DNA from: Microlunatus endophyticus
GTDB taxonomy: Bacteria > Actinomycetota > Actinomycetes > Propionibacteriales > Propionibacteriaceae
Direction of reading: 5' to 3'
Assembly (NCBI RefSeq): GCF_014646195.1
Contig: NZ_BMMZ01000009.1
Span: 1-64,000, forward strand
DNA length: 64,000 nucleotides
A program made the position numbers and the translations under genes. Every line of letters starts with the position of its first letter. The first letter of the stretch is position 1. The notes below the pieces were generated by a model, which did no database searches, was not told the DNA's origin, and saw nothing but the letters and a program-made list of their open reading frames with translations. This document shows, piece by piece, positions 1-7,740 of this stretch.

Positions 1-243
1 GTCACCGAGGGCGACCACACCCCATTTTCAGCCCGGAACGGGCGCCCCGCCAGGGGCAAACTGGCTAGCCCGGAAGCTGCCGCGGCAGCACTCGCGCAGC
101 ACACCGCCAATCGGCTTGACGATATCCTGAGGGAAATGTCCATATTGGACATGTCCGGATCGGGACACGTGGTGCTAGCGTATGTCGCGGGAGAGAGCCA
201 TGGACCCCAGACCTGGGGCCTATGGCGACTTTGGGGGATGTGA
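1..243 (+). CDS. Possible 3' end of a gene entering from the left edge
   Basis: Frame 1 is open from the first base of the window to a TGA at 241-243, giving 80 codons with no visible start. About 70 percent of codons end in G or C, intermediate between real genes here and chance. The reading contains a helix-like stretch around ANRLDDILREMSIL and ends LWRLWGM. No family is recognised. The alternative is non-coding DNA: a 16-codon ORF in another frame (200-250) with a good ribosome binding site (GGAGAG) overlaps its end. Only sequence to the left would settle it. Confidence 0.3.
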   Translation, partial: VTEGDHTPFSARNGRPARGKLASPEAAAAALAQHTANRLDDILREMSILDMSGSGHVVLAYVAGESHGPQTWGLWRLWGM

Positions 244-315
244 CCTGTGACGCCTTAGGTCGTTGCAGCCGACGGAAGTCGTGCCAGGCATCGTCGGCGG
301 GTGACATCTGAAGGG

Positions 316-363
316 CGATGGCCGTCCGGTCGGGACTTGGGGGAACCGACTGGGCGGCCATCG
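316..363 (-). terminator. Strong 18-bp hairpin behind the HTH gene
   Basis: Bases 316-333 pair with 346-363 over 18 positions (two G-U wobbles, no mismatches) around a 12-nt loop. It begins 27 bp past the stop codon of the minus-strand HTH gene that ends at 391. No T-run follows, which is common for actinobacterial terminators. It probably ends that transcript and may also stop transcription coming from the left. Confidence 0.6.
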
Positions 364-390
364 TCGTTCTCTGGCTCCAGGCTCGCCGCC

Positions 391-984
391 CTACTCCCCC
401 GCGGCCGTTGCGGTCGGAATCACGTGGGACGGGCGGCCGAGTCGCTGGCGGCGATCCAGAACGGCCCGATAGACGGCATCGTCCAAGAGACCGTCGCGGA
501 GAGCCCGGGTCAACTCGTCGTCGACCCGCCGCTGCTCGCGGGCCGAGCGGGTGTTCGGGTCCTGCCACCGCCCGAGCTGGTCGACCAGGTCTTCCCGGGC
601 AAGCTTGCCGGCGGTGAAGCGCTGGGCGATCTCGTACACGCTGGCCCCGGAGAATCCGGCGGGCGGGTCGGGAATCTTCGCGGCCGACTTGAGCGCCGAG
701 CTGATCGACGGCTGGGTCAGGCCGAGCGCCCTGGCGATGTCGGATTGGGACATCGCGTCCGCCAGCCGACGCAGCTCCCGCAGGTAGTCCAGTCGATCGA
801 TGATGTGGCGGTGACGCAGCCGCCTGACGGCGGTCAGCCCGAGCGTTCCCGCGGGAACGCCCTCGATCGCCGGACGCGACCGGCCCAGATCTGCTGGGCC
901 CAGATCTGACAGGCCCGGTTGTGATTGGCCCGGTTGTGATTGGCCCGGTTGTGATTGGCCCGAGCGCACCGGGGACTGACCCAC
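391..984 (-). CDS. HTH protein with repeat-built N terminus
   Basis: Small DNA-binding protein of unknown target. The centre has a clear helix-turn-helix (MSQSDIARALGLTQPSISSA), followed by a segment containing YEIAQRFTAGKLAREDLVDQLG. The basic C-terminal tail is probably disordered. The N terminus consists of five-residue GQSQP-type repeats encoded by a 15-bp tandem array. The GTG start at 984 is chosen because GGGAGG lies six bases before it; GTG at 1032 is also open and would add 16 residues. It stands alone on the minus strand, with a strong hairpin after its stop. The type resembles regulators seen beside toxin-antitoxin modules, but no toxin is present. Function is not assigned beyond DNA binding. 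Confidence 0.65.
   Translation of the reverse strand: MGQSPVRSGQSQPGQSQPGQSQPGLSDLGPADLGRSRPAIEGVPAGTLGLTAVRRLRHRHIIDRLDYLRELRRLADAMSQSDIARALGLTQPSISSALKSAAKIPDPPAGFSGASVYEIAQRFTAGKLAREDLVDQLGRWQDPNTRSAREQRRVDDELTRALRDGLLDDAVYRAVLDRRQRLGRPSHVIPTATAAGE
843..860. repeat. 18-bp perfect palindrome inside the HTH gene
   Basis: GCGTTCCCGCGGGAACGC reads the same on both strands. It lies at the junction between the repeat-coded N terminus and the helix-turn-helix domain. A perfect 18-bp palindrome could be the protein's own operator; this is inference from symmetry and position. Confidence 0.5.
884..958. repeat. Five tandem 15-bp units in the HTH gene
   Basis: Five head-to-tail 15-bp units. The first two are CCCAGATCTG variants and the last three are identical CCCGGTTGTGATTGG copies. 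The period keeps the reading frame and encodes GQSQP-like pentapeptides. A related 15-bp spacing appears just upstream, where CGGCAGTCCTG occurs at 996 and again at 1011. Copy number probably varies between strains. Confidence 0.8.
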
Positions 985-1129
985 AATCACCCTCCCGGCA
1001 GTCCTGGAATCGGCAGTCCTGAAAGCTGTCACGGATCACCCGGACGCCAAGAACATAGCCGTCGGAAGGACCACTTCGGCCCGATCCGATCCCAGCCGGG
1101 CAACCCGATTCCGCGGATCACCGCAGTTG

Positions 1130-1693
1130 TCAGGAAAGGGCTGCGGCAAGGTAGCGGCGATTCACCATCGCCTGGACACGGTTGCTGACCGGAGCGCCGA
1201 GTCGACTCACCAGCCAGGCGTTACGGGAGAATGCGCGCAGACTGAAGACCACCCGATCATCGTCGGTGAGTTCCACGCAGAATCGTTCCTCGCCGCGCTC
1301 GGGATGCCCCTCCAGCGTTCCGTACGCGAATCCGGCCCGCTGGTCCTCCTCGATCAGGTAGACCACCCGACACCGGGTGGTGATCTTGAAAGGACCGAGC
1401 GGCAGGGTCGCCAGCTGGATGGCGCCCTGCCGCGCTCGCTCGTCCGAGGCCCGCACCGACAGTCCGGAGCCGGTGTGGAGCTGCCAGGTCAGCAGTCGCT
1501 CGGCCACCTCGAGGTAGCGCGACCGTCCGCGGCCGACCTCGGTCTCTGCCTCCAGATGCCGATAGCCTCGTGGAAGCCGCTCCTGCCGGGTCGCGCCGAT
1601 CTCGGGATAGCTGAACGGGACCGTACGGAACCGATCCGCCAGGTCATCGACGACCTGCAGTGGGGCACCTGCCCGACGACCGGATTCCTGCAT
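1130..1693 (-). CDS. DUF1990 family protein
   Basis: A 187-aa protein matching DUF1990, found in actinobacteria and plants with no defined reaction. Recognisable parts are the N-terminal FSYPEIGATR segment, the middle ETEVGRGRSRYLEVAERLLTW and the C-terminal FSLRAFSRNAWLVSRLG followed by a conserved VQAMVNRRYL helix. Length is normal for the family. No signal peptide or membrane segment is seen, so it is probably cytosolic. The ATG at 1693 has only a weak ribosome binding site. It follows the GH32 gene on the same strand, but a hairpin at 1709-1734 separates them, so independent transcription is likely. Confidence 0.8.
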   Translation of the reverse strand: MQESGRRAGAPLQVVDDLADRFRTVPFSYPEIGATRQERLPRGYRHLEAETEVGRGRSRYLEVAERLLTWQLHTGSGLSVRASDERARQGAIQLATLPLGPFKITTRCRVVYLIEEDQRAGFAYGTLEGHPERGEERFCVELTDDDRVVFSLRAFSRNAWLVSRLGAPVSNRVQAMVNRRYLAAALS

Positions 1694-1708
1694 GATCCGA
1701 AGCTACGC

Positions 1709-1734
1709 CGTCGGCGGTGGACGGCCCGCCGACG
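1709..1734 (-). terminator. Hairpin between GH32 and DUF1990 genes
   Basis: A perfect 9-bp stem (CGTCGGCGG with CCGCCGACG) around an 8-nt loop sits 15 bp after the GH32 stop codon. It lacks a T-run. Position and strength suggest a factor-independent-like terminator for the GH32 transcript. Confidence 0.55.
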
Positions 1735-1748
1735 ACGATCGCTGATGA

Positions 1749-3167
1749 TCAGCCCGGCAGCTCCGCCAGTGTGGAGGACAGGATCTCCACCTCGCCGTCG
1801 ACGATGTCCACGCCGATTGCCTTGCCCGGTTCGGCGTACCGACGGACGTTGAGCGCCACTCCATCCACATACAACGTGGCGATCGTCTCGTCGACGATGA
1901 TCGCGATCTCGTAGGTCTGCCCCGGATTGACCGTGAAGGGTCGCTCCGATCCGCGGTTGTCGTAGCGATACCACGGGAAGTTCGGCACTCGGTCGAAGTC
2001 GACCCGCTGCTCGCCGGTCCGGAAGGTGAAGGCGTACCCATCACCGGTCTGCTCGTCGCCGAAGAGCCGGATCGCAAAACTCCGGTTCTGCTCGGGCCGC
2101 AGGGTCAGCCGGAGCAGGAAGGTCGAGCTCTCGGTGTTGCCGAGCAGTTGGGTCCGTCGACCATCCGGGGCGGCCACGGTCTGTGAGTCAGTGATCAGTT
2201 CCTGTGCCGGCCCGAACGCGTCGAGCACACTCTGCGGCGGCCTGACCCCGAGCGAATGATCATCACGCTGGAAGACCTCGTGCACGACCAGCGTGCCTCC
2301 CCACTGCACCTTGCCAAGATCATCTTCGTCCTCCTTGGTGGCGACCCAGCCGAAGAGGTAGCGATGATCACCGTCCGACGCGGATCGGGCCGCGTAGTAG
2401 GCACGGCCGTCGAAGGCGTCGTCGACCGGGGCGCTCCACGGCCCTGCAAGACTCGTGCTGCTGCGATAGACGGTCTTGCTGCGATCGCTGTATTCGGTGG
2501 TCAGCAGGTACCAATGATCACCGATCCGGAAGAGGTCCGGCATCTCGTGCATGCTGTAGAGGTCGGGGGCCCAGAAGTCGCCCTCGAAGTGCCAGCTCTC
2601 CAGATCCGTCGAGGTGTACCAGACGGTACGGCCGCTGACGATCTGGTCGCCGTCCTTGCGGGCGCCGAGGATCATGATCCAGCGATCATCATCATCGTCA
2701 CGGAGCACATAGGGGTCGCGCCAGTTGTGCGGATCGTAGCCGGGCTCCGGCGCGACCAGCTCGCCGTCGAGAGTCTCCCAGTGGACAAGATCATCGCTGA
2801 CCGCGTGCATCAGCACCTGGGCCGGCTTGCCGATCTTGGCGAAGTCGCGGTTGAAGCCGGTGTAGAAGGCGTGGAACCGACCGTCTGCCCCCTGCGTCGC
2901 CGTTGGTTTTGCCGTGGCGGCCTCGAACACGCTGCCGGCGAAGATGAACTGATCCTGGGCGTCGTCGGCGCCCCGCTGGAGGGCCTCCCCCAAGTCCTGG
3001 TAGCTGACGAAATCGGTGGTCCTGGCCAGCGCCCAGCCGAACGGTTCGCCGAACGGGCCGGGGTTGCGGGTGTCGCGCTGATGGAAGAGCTGGAAGGCAC
3101 CGTCGGCGAAGATCGGCATGCAGTCGCCGAACCAGGTCCCCGGGTGCTGGTAGTAGAGCCTTGGCAT
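1749..3167 (-). CDS. GH32 family glycosidase (fructan or sucrose type)
   Basis: 472-aa protein with the five-bladed propeller pattern of GH32 beta-fructosidases and a C-terminal beta-sandwich. The N-terminal GDCMP carries the probable nucleophile Asp15, replacing the usual WMNDPNG form. RDP is at 150-152 and the acid/base glutamate is in EMPD (208-211), replacing ECPD. These variants occur in a known divergent GH32 branch, so inulin, levan or sucrose is not certain as substrate. There is no signal peptide, so it should act in the cytosol. The open frame extends to 3626, but the ATG at 3167 is chosen because the conserved fold starts there and the extension crosses the divergent LacI gene. That LacI protein (3309) is the likely regulator. 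Confidence 0.85.
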   Translation of the reverse strand: MPRLYYQHPGTWFGDCMPIFADGAFQLFHQRDTRNPGPFGEPFGWALARTTDFVSYQDLGEALQRGADDAQDQFIFAGSVFEAATAKPTATQGADGRFHAFYTGFNRDFAKIGKPAQVLMHAVSDDLVHWETLDGELVAPEPGYDPHNWRDPYVLRDDDDDRWIMILGARKDGDQIVSGRTVWYTSTDLESWHFEGDFWAPDLYSMHEMPDLFRIGDHWYLLTTEYSDRSKTVYRSSTSLAGPWSAPVDDAFDGRAYYAARSASDGDHRYLFGWVATKEDEDDLGKVQWGGTLVVHEVFQRDDHSLGVRPPQSVLDAFGPAQELITDSQTVAAPDGRRTQLLGNTESSTFLLRLTLRPEQNRSFAIRLFGDEQTGDGYAFTFRTGEQRVDFDRVPNFPWYRYDNRGSERPFTVNPGQTYEIAIIVDETIATLYVDGVALNVRRYAEPGKAIGVDIVDGEVEILSSTLAELPG

Positions 3168-3268
3168 GTGTCGAACGTAGGACAACTGCCGCCTCCGGAT
3201 CCGGATGCAGCAGCTCCTCGTTACGCCGCGTGAGGCACGATTGGTGGCGTAATGCCTAGTGCGAGCGT

Positions 3269-3282
3269 TGACAACGATGTCA
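3269..3282. promoter_or_regulatory. LacI-type operator between GH32 and LacI genes
   Basis: TGACAACGATGTCA is a 14-bp inverted repeat (TGACA-N-CG-N-TGTCA) with the central CG typical of LacI-family operators. It lies 27 bp before the LacI start and about 100 bp before the divergent GH32 start. It probably controls both genes. Confidence 0.6.
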
Positions 3283-3308
3283 CAATTCGAGCTCACCCAG
3301 GAGGTCAG

Positions 3309-4340
3309 ATGGACTTCGGCTCCGACCGGCGCGCGACCATCAACGATGTGGCCCGGCACGCCGGTGTCGCGGTCAAGACCGTGTCCCGGGTGCTCAATGG
3401 TGAACGGGCGGTCAGCGACACCACGCGGACCCGGGTCCAGGCCTCGATCCAGGCTCTCGACTACCGCCCGAATGCTGCGGCCCGGGTGCTGCGCAAGAGG
3501 GTCTCCCGCTCGATCGCGTACGTCTGCGAGGACATCGCCGAGCCCGTCCAGGCCCGGCTGGCAGGGGCGATCGAGGCGGTGGCGGTCGAGGCCGACGCCG
3601 CGATGACGGTGTCGGTGACCCATCACGACCCCGCCCGGGAACAGTCGGTGATCGAGTCGCTGCTCTCCCGTCAGGTCGACGGGATCGTGCTCTGGCCGAC
3701 CGGCGTCCGCAGCCGGTTCCTGGAGCGGCTCGGCCGGATCGTGCCGGTGGTCTGTGTCGACCGGCCGATCCCCGGTGTCGAGACCGACTCCGTGTTCTGC
3801 GACAACCAGCGCGGAGCCGAAGAGGGCGTGTCAGCTCTGATCGCAGCCGGTCACCGCCGGATCGCGTTCGTCGGCGATCTGCCCGAGCTCTTCACCCAGG
3901 CCGAGCGATTCACCGGATACAAGCAATCCTTGTATGCGGCGGGTCTGGCGCCGGACGACCGGCTGGTCTTCCGGCGCCGCCAAGACATCCCGGCCCTGGC
4001 CAAGCAGCTCGCCTACTGGCAGCTGCTGCCCGATCCGCCGACGGCGATCTTCGCAGCGAGTTCGCTGTCGGCGACGACGCTCGTTCGGACGCTGCCCGCC
4101 ACCGCCGATCTCCAACTGGTCGGCTTCGACGACTTCCCGCTGGCCGACGTGGTCCGCGGCGGGATTTCGGTGATCAGCCAGGAGGTGCCGACGATGGGTA
4201 CGGCTGCGGCCCAGGCGATCTTCCGCCGGCTGTCCGGCGACCGGACGGGATTCACCCACACCCGGGTCCCGCCGACTTTCATCCCGCGCAATCTGGTCGT
4301 CCGCGCGGATCGGCAGTCGGAGAGCTTCAGCCGGAGATGA
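3309..4340 (+). CDS. LacI family transcriptional regulator
   Basis: 343-aa sugar-responsive repressor. The N-terminal HTH and hinge are clear (ATINDVARHAGVAVKTVSRV, then YRPNAAARVLR), followed by a periplasmic-binding-protein-like effector domain with VGFDDFPLADVV near the C terminus. The ATG at 3309 is preferred over 3252 because AGGAGG lies four bases before it and the protein then begins just ahead of the HTH. It is divergent from the GH32 gene and its last 14 bp overlap the convergent dehydratase gene. Its likely targets are the GH32 gene and itself; control of the big operon that ends beside it is possible but less supported. Confidence 0.9.
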   Translation: MDFGSDRRATINDVARHAGVAVKTVSRVLNGERAVSDTTRTRVQASIQALDYRPNAAARVLRKRVSRSIAYVCEDIAEPVQARLAGAIEAVAVEADAAMTVSVTHHDPAREQSVIESLLSRQVDGIVLWPTGVRSRFLERLGRIVPVVCVDRPIPGVETDSVFCDNQRGAEEGVSALIAAGHRRIAFVGDLPELFTQAERFTGYKQSLYAAGLAPDDRLVFRRRQDIPALAKQLAYWQLLPDPPTAIFAASSLSATTLVRTLPATADLQLVGFDDFPLADVVRGGISVISQEVPTMGTAAAQAIFRRLSGDRTGFTHTRVPPTFIPRNLVVRADRQSESFSRR

Positions 4341-5457
4341 TCACCGAATCGACGGCGTGCCCGACAATCCAGTCCCGGTCGTATTCGACACCCAGCCCGG
4401 GACCGTCCGGGACCTCGACGCAGCCGTCGGCCGGGTCGATCGCGGTCAGATCCTCGACGTAGCCGTCGCCGTAGACGGGCGGCATCACCGGATTGCCGAA
4501 TTCCGGGTCGATCAGCCCGAGCTCGTAGTAGTTGGTGTTGCGGATCGATGCCATGCAGTGCCGCTGAGCCGGCCCACCGGCGTGCACCTCACAATCAAGT
4601 CCGAGCGCTTCCGCGGCATGGGCCGTCTTCATCACGCCGGTGATGCCCATATCGAGCTCCGGGTCGGCGCGCAGCAGGTCGGTGCCGCCTTCGAGCGCGA
4701 TCGCGATCCGCAGCTCCAGACTGCGAACGAATTCAGTGATCAACAATGGTGTCTTCACCCGCTCCCGGAGCATCCGGTGCGAGGTCGGCGAGTCGCCGCG
4801 GACCGGGTCCTCCCACCAGTAGGCGCCGACCTCGTCACAGACCCGGCCGAGGCGGAGCGCGTCGGCATAGGTGGCGAGCCGCTTGCCGGGGTCGGTCATG
4901 ATGTCCGCCCGGTCGCCGACCCGATCGGCGACGGCGCGCAGGACGTCGATCTCGTCGCGTACCGTGCCGTCCGACAGACCGTGGAACTTGTACGCCAGCG
5001 CGCCGCGAGCGACACACGCCTCGGCGAAATCTGCGTACGCGGCCGGGGACCCTAGAGATCCGGACCCCTTACGCCCACCGACCGTGCTGACATAGGCGGG
5101 CAGTCGCGTCCGACACCGGCCGAGCAAGGCCCAGACCGGCTCGCCGACCGCCTTGCCGGCGAGATCCCAGAGGGCGATATCGAGAGCGCCATAGCCGATC
5201 CGGTCGTCCTTGGCGTGGCTCCGGCTGGCCGCGTCCCACAGCCGCTCGCGGTCACGGTAGTCGCGACCGATGAGTTGCTTGGCCATGTCCTTGACCTGAA
5301 GCACCGCGAGCGGCGGCGCACTCCACAACGCGACATAACTGCCCGTCAGGCCGTCCGCGCTGTCGATGTCGACGGCGAACTTGCGCAGCGTACGGCCCGG
5401 GTCGTCCCCGGGAGCGAACTCGAATTCGGTGATCGTCACACGGGTGATCGCTGGCAT
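4327..5457 (-). CDS. Enolase-superfamily (MR/MLE) sugar-acid dehydratase-like protein
   Basis: 376-aa protein with the mandelate racemase/muconate lactonizing fold. Probable metal ligands are Asp189 (MTDPG), Glu216 (WWEDP) and Glu242 (ITEF). His292 (EVHAGG) with a nearby Asp could form the general-base dyad. The second-strand motif is Lys157-Phe-His159, not the common KxK, so the subgroup is unclear. Family members dehydrate sugar acids such as galactonate, gluconate or glucarate, and that role fits the neighbours. The ATG at 5457 follows the upstream stop by two bases (TGATCATG), indicating translational coupling. It is the last gene of the eleven-gene operon. Confidence 0.85.
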   Translation of the reverse strand: MPAITRVTITEFEFAPGDDPGRTLRKFAVDIDSADGLTGSYVALWSAPPLAVLQVKDMAKQLIGRDYRDRERLWDAASRSHAKDDRIGYGALDIALWDLAGKAVGEPVWALLGRCRTRLPAYVSTVGGRKGSGSLGSPAAYADFAEACVARGALAYKFHGLSDGTVRDEIDVLRAVADRVGDRADIMTDPGKRLATYADALRLGRVCDEVGAYWWEDPVRGDSPTSHRMLRERVKTPLLITEFVRSLELRIAIALEGGTDLLRADPELDMGITGVMKTAHAAEALGLDCEVHAGGPAQRHCMASIRNTNYYELGLIDPEFGNPVMPPVYGDGYVEDLTAIDPADGCVEVPDGPGLGVEYDRDWIVGHAVDSVIISG

Positions 5458-5459
5458 GA

Positions 5460-6878
5460 TCAACTTTCCCTGTCGGGGGTGTGCTGCCAGTCGGCTTCGG
5501 TCGCCTCCCACTCACGCATCCCGTCGCGTACGGCCCGCAGTCGTTCCATGGTCGCGCCGTCGTAATGGCCCAGCGACAGACCGTCGCATCCGGAGTCGAC
5601 GGCAGCCTTGATACTGGCCCGCAGGATCTCCGGGGTCGCGTTGGGGCGGACGCCGAGTGCCGCGATCAGCGGCTTGTCGTAGCCCAGCGCACGCCGGGCT
5701 TTCATCAGCTTGGCCCGCTTGACCGCGACACCCTCCGGCGTGCCGAGCTGATCCGAGTAATCCGATTCCCGGACCGAGTCGACGAACGCGAACGCCGACT
5801 TGAAATTCAGCCCGGAGAGTTCGGGCTGGGCCATGTAGGTGTTGTAGCGGAATTCGACGCCCGGTCGGGCAGTGTGGATCGCCGACCCGATGGTCTCGAA
5901 CAGCTCGTCGATCGAGTGCCGGCGGAAGAGCAGCCAGCTGGCGAAGTGCTCGTGCTCCAGCAGGAACTCCGCTTCGCTGTAGTTGCTCTCCCGCAGCAGC
6001 TGTGCCTCGTGGGCCTCTTCGAGGTCGCGGCCGGTGATCATGATCGCGATGTGTCGGGCTTCGGCCAGGATCGCGTCCCAGTCCAGCCCCGCGGCGCGGG
6101 CCTTCGACTCGCAGACCGAGCAGAAGCAGCCGCCGGTTGCGGTGGCCGCGAGCGCGGTCCAGCCGACGGAGAGCGCAGAGCGGCCGACGGTGTTGTTGCG
6201 GGAGTAGCCCGAGCCGAACATCACCAGGCAGCTCTGGATGAAGTCGACGTCGTGGTTGGTGACCAGATCGGTGGCCAGGTTGACCAGGTATTCGCGGACG
6301 TCGGTGTTGTTCAGGCACGGGAGCGCGCGCTGGGCCTCGATCGCCTCGAAGGTCCCGACCACGTTGCCGAACGGGTCGCGCTGCAGGATGTCGGGATATT
6401 CGGTCCGGGCGACATTGGCGTCGATGATCGTGTGCGAGATCTCGCAGCCGGTCCGCATCCCGCGCTTCCGGGCGGCGTCGGTGAGGGTGTCAAGCCAGTC
6501 GGTGCCGGCCAGGAATTCCCGGTCCGAGGTCAGCGGCTTGATCCGCCCTGGATAGGCGCCGTCCTTCGGGATCCAGTAGGCCCGGCTGTCCTCGGGCGTG
6601 TAGTACTTGCGGATCGGGTTGTGCGGGTAGAAGCGTGCGTGCAGCGGCCGCTTCTCCTTGTGCATCATCCCGACCAGATAGGCCGAGTTGACGCCGGCCA
6701 GGGCCTCGAGATTGTCCAGACAGTGCTCGACGCCCTCGTCGGCGAGATCCCAGGCGTACAGGCTGGCAGCGACTTCATCCAGTGGCATGCGACGGAGCTC
6801 ACTCTCGGTCGGTGGGTGACGACATTGCTCCACACCCGGCATGGCTCGGTATGGCTCTATTAGATCATCGATGATCAT
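5460..6878 (-). CDS. GH42-related TIM-barrel protein with four-cysteine cluster
   Basis: 472-aa protein not assignable to a characterised enzyme. It looks like a TIM barrel and keeps the zinc-cluster cysteine pattern of GH42 beta-galactosidases: Cys188 (LPCLNN) and Cys251, Cys253 and Cys256 (GCFCSVC). No WNE catalytic motif is seen. A late RRALGYDKPLIAALGVRPN region precedes a final IKAAVDSGCDGLSLGHYD barrel-end segment. No signal peptide. The frame opens at 7058, but the ATG at 6878 overlaps the stop of the isomerase gene by 14 bp and is the likely start. It sits between isomerase and dehydratase genes, so an intracellular role on an imported glycoside or sugar derivative is inferred. Confidence 0.7.
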   Translation of the reverse strand: MIIDDLIEPYRAMPGVEQCRHPPTESELRRMPLDEVAASLYAWDLADEGVEHCLDNLEALAGVNSAYLVGMMHKEKRPLHARFYPHNPIRKYYTPEDSRAYWIPKDGAYPGRIKPLTSDREFLAGTDWLDTLTDAARKRGMRTGCEISHTIIDANVARTEYPDILQRDPFGNVVGTFEAIEAQRALPCLNNTDVREYLVNLATDLVTNHDVDFIQSCLVMFGSGYSRNNTVGRSALSVGWTALAATATGGCFCSVCESKARAAGLDWDAILAEARHIAIMITGRDLEEAHEAQLLRESNYSEAEFLLEHEHFASWLLFRRHSIDELFETIGSAIHTARPGVEFRYNTYMAQPELSGLNFKSAFAFVDSVRESDYSDQLGTPEGVAVKRAKLMKARRALGYDKPLIAALGVRPNATPEILRASIKAAVDSGCDGLSLGHYDGATMERLRAVRDGMREWEATEADWQHTPDRES

Positions 6879-7740
6879 CCGGCCCGCGGCCGAGTCGTAC
6901 GTAACGGCACGCCGCGATCCAGGCCAGCGACGGGATCGTCTGCTCGCCGGGTGCGTACTCGCAGGCGACCAGGCCGTCGTACCCCACCCGGGCAAGAGCA
7001 GCCAGCACTGCGTCGAAGTCCACCGTGCCGGTGCCGGGTGCCCCGCGACCCGGCGCATCGGCCAACTGCACGTGCGCGATCCGCGACGCGTGCCGTTCGA
7101 TCACGGCAACCAGATCCTCACCGTTGTTGGCCAGGTGGAAGGTGTCGAACAGGAAGCCGATGTTGTCAGTGCCGGCGGCTCCCCGTACGCGGTCGACCAG
7201 CTCGACCGCCTGTGTCGCGGTCTCCAAGGGGTAGGCACCGTTGAGGCCCCGGCTCAGCGGCTCGACCAGGGTGGTGCCGCCGACGGGCGCCAGTGCGCGC
7301 GTGGCATGCACCAGGTTGTCGAAGCCGACCTGATCCTGGTCCTCCGGGTCCATGCCCGGTTGCCGCTGCCCGTAGAGAGCGTTGAAGCCGCTCGCGCCGG
7401 TCCGCTCAGCGATCCGTACGATCGCCTCGACGTTCTCGGCGAACTCGTTCTGACGGTCCGGCCGGGACACGATGCCGCGTTCGCCGCCGGGCATGTCGCC
7501 GGCGAAGAAATTCAGGCCGGTAAGGCGGATCCCGGTTCGTTCGATGGTGTCCAGGAAGTCCTCGACGGCATCATCGAACGTGCCGCCGGGGAACGGCCAC
7601 CATGCCTCGACCGCATCGAATCCGGCTTCCTTGGCAGCGGGGATCCGTTCCAGCAAAGGAAGTTCGGCGAACAACAGCGAGATGTTCGCGACCAGCGACC
7701 AGGTCCGCTCATCTTCGATCCCGGCAACCCGCGCCGTCAT
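6865..7740 (-). CDS. hyi: Hydroxypyruvate isomerase-like sugar isomerase
   Basis: 291-aa TIM-barrel protein of the xylose isomerase-like (AP endonuclease 2) fold. The opening ANISLLFAELPLLERI is typical of hydroxypyruvate isomerases, which interconvert hydroxypyruvate and tartronate semialdehyde. Likely catalytic and metal residues are Glu160 (TLVEPL), Asp199 and His202 (FDTFH), His223 and Glu261 (CEYAP). The ATG at 7740 shares ATGA with the upstream reductase stop; a start 12 bases earlier is possible. Adjacency to a GarR-type reductase strongly supports the tartronate-semialdehyde link, although many family members act on other keto sugars. Confidence 0.8.
   Translation of the reverse strand: MTARVAGIEDERTWSLVANISLLFAELPLLERIPAAKEAGFDAVEAWWPFPGGTFDDAVEDFLDTIERTGIRLTGLNFFAGDMPGGERGIVSRPDRQNEFAENVEAIVRIAERTGASGFNALYGQRQPGMDPEDQDQVGFDNLVHATRALAPVGGTTLVEPLSRGLNGAYPLETATQAVELVDRVRGAAGTDNIGFLFDTFHLANNGEDLVAVIERHASRIAHVQLADAPGRGAPGTGTVDFDAVLAALARVGYDGLVACEYAPGEQTIPSLAWIAACRYVRLGRGPDDHR

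Noticed and set aside
200..250. 16-codon ORF with a good ribosome binding site at the left edge
   Set aside because: It overlaps a longer open frame entering from the left, contains no recognisable leader features and controls no adjacent gene; kept only as a note.
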